Below are positions 57,607 to 64,000 of a stretch of 64,000 nt of DNA, piece after piece (within the stretch, counting starts at the first letter, position 1; each line of letters begins with the position of its first letter). The notes under the pieces were generated by a model, which was given only the letters and a program-made list of their open reading frames with translations, ran no database searches and had not been told where the DNA came from. Source of the DNA: Adiantum capillus-veneris (Eukaryota > Streptophyta > Polypodiopsida > Polypodiales > Pteridaceae); NCBI GenBank assembly GCA_014529385.2, contig CM043967.1, positions 8,398,501 through 8,462,500 of the forward strand, given 5' to 3'. The translations under genes were made by a program, and so were the position numbers.

Positions 57607-60600
57607 ATGGCAGCCGCAAAATCACCGGCAAAGAAGAAGAGGATGACCATAAAAGATTACTTGAAAGAAGTAGAGCCGTTTGTCATCACAGAAGGAACTC
57701 TGAAGCCAACCAGCACATGAATTCAGGAGGATTTGCTAGAGTCAAATGACTTGAAGACTTACCAACTTGGTGTGTTCAAAGATAATGAAGGAAATGCAAT
57801 AGAGCTACCCATGCTACCTCGGGAGTTCAATGAGTTTGTCAGAAGCAAGATGGCAGAGTACCTGGAGAAGATAGATCTCCATAACTCATTAGGGAAAATT
57901 TGGACTCACAAAGGGGTCCTATAAGGAGTTTGACTTCCTCTCTCATGTCCAAAACGGGCGTACGGTAAATTTTTTGCAAATCAACTCTAAACTTGGCAGA
58001 GAATTGACAGTTAGAATCTACTCTTAAAGCTCTTTCTATTGATATATAACACGCCATGGGATTCCTCATATTTTGAAAGATTCTATTTTTGATTCTCTTG
58101 TGATGTGACAACTCCGTCTAGAATCTAAAGAATAAAAAATAGAATCTTTTAAAATATGAGGAATCTAGTGGCGTGCTATATATCATTAGAAAGAGCTAGA
58201 AGAGGAGATTCTAATTGTCAAATCTCCGCCAAGTTTAGAGTTGATTTCCAAAAACTTTACTCCACGCCCATTTTGGACATGAGAGAGGAAGTCAAACTCC
58301 TTATAAGGCCCCTTTGTGAGTCCAAATTTTCCCTAATGATTTTGAAGCTGTGCCGGCAGGAATTGACATAAAAAGAGTGTGGGAGTTTGTGACCACTATC
58401 AAAGAAGATGGAATGGCCAGAGTTACTGATCTGCAAGGCAAGCCGGACACTGTGACTATAATCATAGAGAGAGTGGTAGCAGCAACACTAGACCTCTCCA
58501 ACAAAGGGGATAGTGTAAGCAAAAGAAGAGATGAAGTCAAGGTGTACTCAGAAAAGAAAAACAACTACACCTTTGAAGATATAGCAAACCCTAAAGTGGC
58601 GGTCATGAGCCAGCTTTATAACCAATACTTCCACATGTGTACAAAGCGGCCACAAAAGTACAGAATGCCGCCTGGAGCAATTGCCACAACCTTCACTTGG
58701 GCAATGCAGAAGAGCAAGCTGAAGGTGATCAACTATGCTGCTTATATCCATGACAACCTGGTAAAGATGGGCAACAAGAATCCCACTTACATTGTGCCAG
58801 GTGAACTGATAACAAAAGAGGTTTATGGAGCATTGCACGCCAAGGGAATATGGCCTGACCCTCCATCACAGAATGACTGGCTAATGCTCAAGGAAGATAA
58901 AGAGGATGAACATCCCAAAGCACCCAGAGTTGCCATACAATTGAAGCGCCGGTTAGAGACCGTGCAAGAGGAGCAGCCAGAGTTGAAAAAGGGAAAGAAG
59001 AAAATTGTACAAGTGCCGATCAGAGAGACAAAATCACAGAAAGTGGCACGACTAGAGCGGCTAATGGAAAGCTTCAGAGTGGAAAGAGCACTCAAGGGAG
59101 ATTTGAGTAAGTTATGGAAGTCGTCCCTAGAAGCAATGTTGGGATCATCACGAAGGGTGCACAGAGATAGGTTTGAAGATTACATCAAAAATTTTGAGAT
59201 TCTGGATGCTACGGCAGAAAACATCCCTAACATCCCATTTACAGAAGAAGAAGTAGATGAAGTACGACGGCAATTGCTAGAAGATCAGGAAGGCCAGGAA
59301 AGAGAGCGGAAGACCAAGGCAGACCGAGACTTCAAGAAGAAGCCACTAACTCCACCGTCAAGCCCGGAGTCCAGCCCACCGCCATCCCACCTCCTCGTAG
59401 CCCTCCACAAACTCAACAAAAGGAGGAGGCAGACACATCTAATGAACAAGAAGATTCAAAGAAAGAAGAGACCAAAGGGGAAGATCGGAAAGAAGAAACA
59501 TAGCCCAAAGATGAGCAGCCAGATCCAGAGGAAAGAAGGTTTAACACATTTCGTGATCTACTAGCTGCGGGATATTCAAGAGAAGAGGCTGCTACAGTAG
59601 CATTTGCCTTGGCAAGCACAGGGCCCAAAGAGCAATTGCAGAGCCTGCGGTTAGTAGAATTGAAGGAGATGGCCACTGATATAGTGGACCTACAACCACC
59701 CACCAATGATTGGGATGTGGTGATGAACAAACTAACCGGGCTCAGGGCAAAATCACTGGCCACAGAAAGTGAGATGGCTAATCTCAAAGCCAATGAAGTT
59801 TTTATCAAATCCGAAGTAGACACACTACAAAGACAAAGCCAAGGGAATATAGAGAGAGAAGCAGAGCTGCAAGCAAGTCTTGCCATGACATTGCAAAGAT
59901 GCCAGGAGATGGAACGAGAGAATCAGGCAGCAGCTCAAAGACTGCAAGGAGCTGAAGAAGAATACAGAAAATTCAACAAGGCATTGACAGATGCAGAAAG
60001 AGAAAGGGACAACCTAACCCTACAACTTGCTGAAGAATCCAAGGAAGTGGAAGCCATGAGGAATGCCAAAGAGAAGGCAGAGATAGAGCAGGAAGCTAGC
60101 TAGGATGAGATAATCGAGCTAAAAGACCAGATTAAAGTCAAAGATCAAACCATCCAACGGCTACTTCCTACCAGAGTCAGAGGTGCTAGCTCGACTCACA
60201 CCACTTCAAAGATGGAGCTTTATGAAGAACAAATGGAAGAGCTCCAAAAGGAGTTAACCCTAGAGAAAAATCAAAGGCTGATGATGGCCGAGGGGTCAGT
60301 GGTCATGCAGACCCGCATGGAAGAAGAGCACAAAGCAATGCAGAATGAGCTAGAAACCATCAAGAGAAAGCTTGAAGAGACGGAAAAGATAAATGCCGAT
60401 CTAAACGAACTTCTTGTGAATATGGAAGAGCAAGCTGAAGCGGAAAAGAAGACATTTCAGAAGCAAATAGAAGAGCTGAGAGCCAGCAGCAAACAGAAGA
60501 GCAGTTTAGCACCGGGCCAGCAGCCATGGAGGGAATAGACTTAGAGAATGTGGCAGATCCAGTGGACACCACCATGCAAGAGGAAATCCTTGTAGGACCC

Positions 60601-60906
60601 TCTCAAGAGCCACAAGATCTGACACAAGAGGAAGAAGAGAACCTGCAAAAGGCAATAGAAGCAGCAGTCAGAGAAACCACCAAAGAAGCCTTGGAATGGG
60701 AGTAGAGGGTCTTTAAATCAATGACTATTCTGAAAATAGATGCCAGCAACCTTCGGCATGAATGGCTACAGCCCTCTCTCCCATATCCTCTGCTGAAATA
60801 TGAAGCTTCCACAATCAACAAGCGGATCAGAGAGGATCCAACAATGCCAATATACAAAGCAGACATTTCCAAGCCTGAAGGGGTAAAGTTGATAGTAGAC
60901 TCTTAG
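57607..60906 (+). pseudogene. Element 2 ORF3, coiled-coil protein
   Basis: The start (MAAAKSPAKKKRMTIKDYL) matches element 1. A TGA at 57718 replaces a Trp, and the MITE at 57887-58338 interrupts the globular domain. From 58339 to 59564 the frame is open (KRVWEFVTTIKEDGMARV, NNYTFEDIANPKVAVMSQL). A shift in the Pro-rich linker is followed by heptad regions (SEMANLKANEVFIKSEVDTL; EEQMEELQKELTLEKNQRL). A TAG at 60101-60103 lies at the same codon as in element 1. The C-terminal 150 residues are missing. Confidence 0.8.
57887..58338. mobile_element. Fold-back MITE in ORF3 of element 2
   Basis: The 452-bp insert starts CATTAGGGAAAATTTGG and ends with its inverse CCAAATTTTCCCTAATG. The arms are about 215 bp each, with frequent small differences, meeting near 58110. 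Element 1 has uninterrupted coding sequence at this point. No clean target duplication is visible, so the superfamily is open. Confidence 0.9.
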
Positions 60907-60972
60907 CCCAGGTGGAGAAAGGCATCTTTGAGAGTTGCAAGCAGTGGCCAATGTTCCATTTACCTATGCTTA

Positions 60973-60974
<2 letters not shown>

Positions 60975-61059
<85 letters not shown>
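60975..61059 (+). repeat. (GA)n microsatellite at the break of element 2
   Basis: About 42 uninterrupted AG units. It stands exactly where the similarity to element 1 ends. Confidence 0.97.
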
Positions 61060-61061
<2 letters not shown>

Positions 61062-61413
61062 CTATGTAGCTAGTGGTCTCAAGTGCATCAACTCCCAACA
61101 CTACAATATAGATACATGCACATTGCACACAAATAACTGCATGGCTAAAGTGGTTGGTTGCAAATTGTTCAGCGAGTGATTTGACAATTATACAAGTCAT
61201 TGGTAGTGATCAGTTGATGCCACACTGACTAAAAATAAATGGAAATCTTATGGCTCAATGCTCACGTAGAGATACAAGCAAAGTAGGGGATACAAAATTC
61301 AAGGAGGCATCCAAAGAATCTAAGCCTTGAGGGAGTCAAATTAAAGTTGTAGTAGCACTCAAAAAAGGGGGGCAAAGAGAGAGCTTATCGTTGCTTGAGA
61401 TTCTTTGACCATA
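61060..61413. other. Unassigned sequence
   Basis: I recognise nothing coding here. It separates the GA tract from the LINE fragment. Confidence 0.4.
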
Positions 61414-62093
61414 TCAATGAATGTCCATTGTAATCCTCCAATCGTTAATCCTTTTTGTATCATGCTCCCAAGTTTCAACAAGAAGTATATCATTTTTGCT
61501 TGTTAGTTCATCAATGCCAACCCCCATATTCACTGGGTATCCATTGCAATTCCAAAAGCATACTTTCAATTGTAGCTTGGCCTCATAGATCGCACATTTT
61601 GATTGGGTCAAGGGACTTGTCTCCTCCTTGGGCACAATTTCTTCATGAGAGATCTTTTTGTTTTTCTTATTCCTCTCCTCATATGCCTTCGATGCAAATT
61701 TTTTTGCTTAATAGTGCGATCTTCACATAAACAGTATTTTGTATTCCTCAAATATATCCAAATATTATCAAGAATAGTCTTTCCTTTGGTCTCATCCGGC
61801 ATGATGCATACAATTGGCCGTTCTCCCGAGCAAGGAGCTCCTTGCTTACCCAATCTATGTGCTCTGTAAACCATAACTCTTGACATGCCAAAGTGGGTTT
61901 TGAAGAAATCTTTGATAACAATGGCAAGAGAAGGAGGATGTTTCTCCCGTTCCTTCAACTTCCCTACATCCACATTCTCAACAATCTTTGTTTGAGCCAT
62001 AGCTTGCATGAGGGAGGAATTAGGAACCACATTGCTACCATATACATCAGCCCAAGACGATCGAAAGTGAATGCGGTCTCCATAGCAACTCAC
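61414..62093 (-). mobile_element. LINE 5' fragment (ORF1 end and endonuclease start)
   Basis: The minus strand first gives a 161-codon frame with FGMSRVMVYRAHRLGKQ, GERPIVCIMPDETKGKTIL and CEDRTIKQKN, resembling the RNA-binding part of L1-type ORF1. An overlapping frame then has LQLKVCFWNCNGYPV and DILLVETWEHD, the start of the endonuclease/exonuclease/phosphatase domain of ORF2. The two frames overlap by 28 bases (61608-61635). The RT is absent. It is not part of the LINE at 36505, which lacks its 5' end; whether both belong to one family cannot be tested. Confidence 0.72.
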
Positions 62094-62109
62094 AATGATC
62101 TATCTTCTA

Positions 62110-63640
62110 TGATAGATGAGTACGCTAAAAAAGAAATAGATTGTCACAAAATCCGTGACAACCACTTGGTCAAACAATGTCCTCAGACGAAAATCACACA
62201 AGTAAACACCTATTGTCTTGATTGTGGTGTAATTCACTTGATTCCTTACTATTAAAAAAAACGCAAACCAAGTCAGAAAGAGCACAGCAAATGTCTCAGG
62301 AATCGTTCAGCACCCAATAGCTCAGAAAATAAAAATGTTGTACCAGTTCAAGTAGTTACGAGAGTGCAAGCTCAAAAGGAAGATGAGGAGAACCCAGAGA
62401 TAGAGAGAACGGAAACTGACGTGAGTCCAGAGATGGGTGAACCAAAGATCGATGCACCTAGTCAAAAAGCCAAGAGAAAATGGAATAGTTAGAAAGCTAG
62501 AAAGGCTAGGATGAAAGCACGTAGGGAACTAGAGAAAAAATCTCTAGCTGAGGAGATTACCCAAGCTAAAGAGAAGATAAGACAACATGATGATATGATT
62601 GAACCTTCTCTTACGCAGATGTCTCGACCTCCAGAAGAACCATCCACAAATGAGAAACCAAAAAGTGCTAGTTCGGGAGGACTAGTATTGGTCGAGAAGT
62701 TTAATGAGCCATAAGATGCCCTCTTGAAATCCTATGAAGCACGGTTCAAAAACAAACAAACCCAATAACAGAGGTGGATGACATATCCTTATGCAGAACT
62801 AGGAAAGGATGCTTGAAATGTGCCAAAAAATGATTCAAATAGCCCAAGCTTTACTAGAACCACCAGTTGGAAAACCTGAGGGTGTGATCCTTGTCCCACC
62901 CACACCAGTAATCCCACTAAGCCAGGAACAAAAAGAGCTAGATTACAGTCACGAGCATGGAAAAAATCTTAAGGACCCCGCATTAGAACCAAGGATAGTG
63001 TGAATACCCCGGATAACTCTTCCAAGGGATTTCACATAGCTATACCTAAAAACTGTAAAGAAATAGACGGTCTTGTGAAAAATTGTGGAAACAAGTTAGA
63101 GAGGCCGATGAAGCAAGTGCAATAAGTAGACAAGTAAACCAAACGGGTGATGGAAGAGGAGTGTCTCTTCCACCCATAGAGGAAATTGATGTTGGATCTC
63201 AAATGAATCTAGACGTGCAATCGTATTAGGGAGAAAAAGGATATGTACAATCTATGGACATTCAACCCCATTCGTTGAGAACACTAGATGCTGGATCTAG
63301 ACGTTCAATCGTATTAGGGAGACAAAGGATATGTACAATCTATGGACAGTCAACCCCATTCGTTGAGAACACTACCTTCCTATACGGGAGAGCACGAGGC
63401 CAAGTCAGATGTTGTTCCAGTCCCATCATAGAGATTGTCTTCCAACAGGGTCATCGGTTCAAAAGGGCTGATAGACATTTTGTTGAAACCAATCAACTGT
63501 GCAATAATGTTGTGGCTGACTTGCTCAAAATACGACCAAACATGTGGGCTACTATGGGAAAATGCCTACAAAAATTTGGTGTTAAAAAACCGATGACCCA
63601 AATCAAGGAAGGGATCAAAGAGCTAAAAATGCCTCAGCTA
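62110..63640 (+). pseudogene. Element 3 gag C-terminal region
   Basis: It begins with a knuckle pair: IDCHKIRDNHLVKQCP (second Cys lost) and YCLDCGVIHLIPYY (last Cys lost). KARKARMKARRELEKKSLAEE and QRWMTYPYAEL follow as in the relatives, then RPNMWATMGKCLQKFGV and LNTRPMPLNKVGAYYEGEDGN. Stops and shifts are frequent, for example at 62489, 62714 and 62768. A tandem duplication of 88 bp lies within it. Confidence 0.82.
63209..63384 (+). repeat. 88-bp tandem duplication in element 3 gag
   Basis: The units start CTAGACGTGCAATCGTATTA (63209) and CTAGACGTTCAATCGTATTA (63297) and run through ATATGTACAATCTATGGACA to TTGAGAACACTA. Only a few bases differ, so the duplication is much younger than the element. 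Confidence 0.88.
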
Positions 63641-64000
63641 AACACTAGGCCAATGCCATTAAACAAGGTCGGCGCGTACTACGAGGGAGAAGATGGGAAC
63701 AACACTCTTCTTGTGGAATTTCAAGGTGTAAAAACCATGACAATCCTTGACAGCAGAGCTAGCATTTCCATCGCAACAAAAGAAGTCTAGAAAAAATGGG
63801 GAAAACCAGCATGAAACTACAACTTGCAGAGATGAACACACAAAAAGGCCCATAGGACTGCTAGAAAAAGCAATTGTTACTGCTTGTGGCATTGAATATG
63901 AGAAAAACTTTTCTATTGTTGACTTTGACAAGATGAACAACTATGACACACAAACAGATAAGTAAGGCTTCAAAAAAGCTCTACAACCTTCAATCAAGCG
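63641..64000 (+). pseudogene. Element 3 retropepsin, damaged loop
   Basis: The catalytic loop reads TILDSRASISIATKE, with Asp at 63749-63751 but Arg instead of Gly. A stop follows at 63788. The next part, RPIGLLEKAIVTACGIEYEKNFSIVDFDKMNNYD, matches the relatives up to NNYE and then breaks before the ILGRPF motif. Confidence 0.82.

Larger units (their letters stand above)
42437..60974 (+). mobile_element. Element 2: Athila/Tat-like giant retrotransposon lacking its 3' end
   Basis: It is collinear with element 1 from LTR to near the end of ORF3 and keeps RT, RNase H and integrase, which element 1 lost. The homology ends at about 60965 against a GA microsatellite; the end of ORF3, the terminal PPT and the 3' LTR are absent. 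Combining the two copies suggests an original length of nearly 20 kb. A 452-bp fold-back MITE sits in ORF3. No target duplication can be checked. Confidence 0.9.
62110..64000 (+). mobile_element. Element 3: diverged relative of elements 1 and 2 (gag-protease)
   Basis: Collinear with the gag end and protease of elements 1 and 2 but clearly more diverged. The left end abuts the LINE fragment and the right end is the window edge. No LTR is in view. Confidence 0.82.

Noticed and set aside
60928-61179. Open frame of repeated Arg-Glu dipeptides
   Set aside because: Produced by the GA tract at 60975-61059.
1-64000. tRNA, rRNA or other structural RNA genes
   Set aside because: No cloverleaf with A/B boxes or rRNA-like stretch was noticed by eye; the tRNA-like words found are primer-binding sites only. 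A tRNAscan-SE run would be decisive.

Overview
ORGANISM. The window looks like nuclear DNA of a land plant with a large, repeat-dominated genome. It holds Ty3/gypsy chromoviruses, an Athila/Tat-like gypsy family of nearly 20 kb, Ty1/copia and L1-type LINE remnants, a long-terminal-inverted-repeat element, a fold-back MITE and many GA/CT/CA microsatellites. Primer-binding sites match plant tRNA-iMet (TGGTATCAGAGC) and tRNA-Asp (TGGCGCCG.TGCCGGGGA). Almost every coding region carries stops or frameshifts, so insertions are old and poorly purged, as in gymnosperms or other giant plant genomes; the species cannot be named from this sequence. I see no intact host gene, tRNA, rRNA or CRISPR array. 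LAYOUT. 1-3400: minus-strand Ty3/gypsy gag-pol remnant, cut by the window edge. 3426-4577: Ty1/copia remnant whose integrase core is inverted relative to the rest. 4592-8998 (minus): two partial chromoviruses sharing one LTR (6742-8384). 9464-12622 (plus): 3' half of the same chromovirus family (integrase, chromodomain, LTR), head-to-head with the previous one, giving a large inverted repeat. 12623-14124: unassigned, with an orphan iMet PBS. 14125-39510: a long-TIR element whose left arm is split by an 18.5-kb retrotransposon (element 1, 14217-32764, 5-bp target duplication CTTGC) and whose right arm is split by a LINE (36505-about 39318). Element 1 itself contains a chromovirus fragment (22054-24498) that replaces its RT, RNase H and integrase. 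39511-42436: unassigned DNA with a perfect 59-bp inverted repeat and a minus-strand PPT/LTR-start remnant. 42437-60974: element 2, a second copy of the 18.5-kb family that keeps RT, RNase H and integrase but lacks its 3' end. 61414-62093: 5' LINE fragment on the minus strand. 62110-64000: gag/protease of a third, more diverged relative, cut by the right edge. MAIN BIOLOGICAL POINT. Elements 1 and 2 define a giant Athila/Tat-like family with an unusual plan: LTR, tRNA-Asp PBS, leader with four near-perfect 24-bp palindromes (core CATCCTACGCGTAGGATG), gag with two C-x2-C-x3-H-x4-C knuckles, protease, RT, RNase H, a duplicated HHCC module, integrase, a second retropepsin-like ORF directly after the pol stop, an internal polypurine tract, a second block of four palindromes, a sense-strand coiled-coil ORF (ORF3, about 1,100 codons), the terminal polypurine tract and the 3' LTR. 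The palindromes are far better preserved than their surroundings and precede both ORF groups, suggesting one regulator acting on two transcription or translation units, or an ancestral fusion of two elements. This is the strongest candidate here for an undescribed system.
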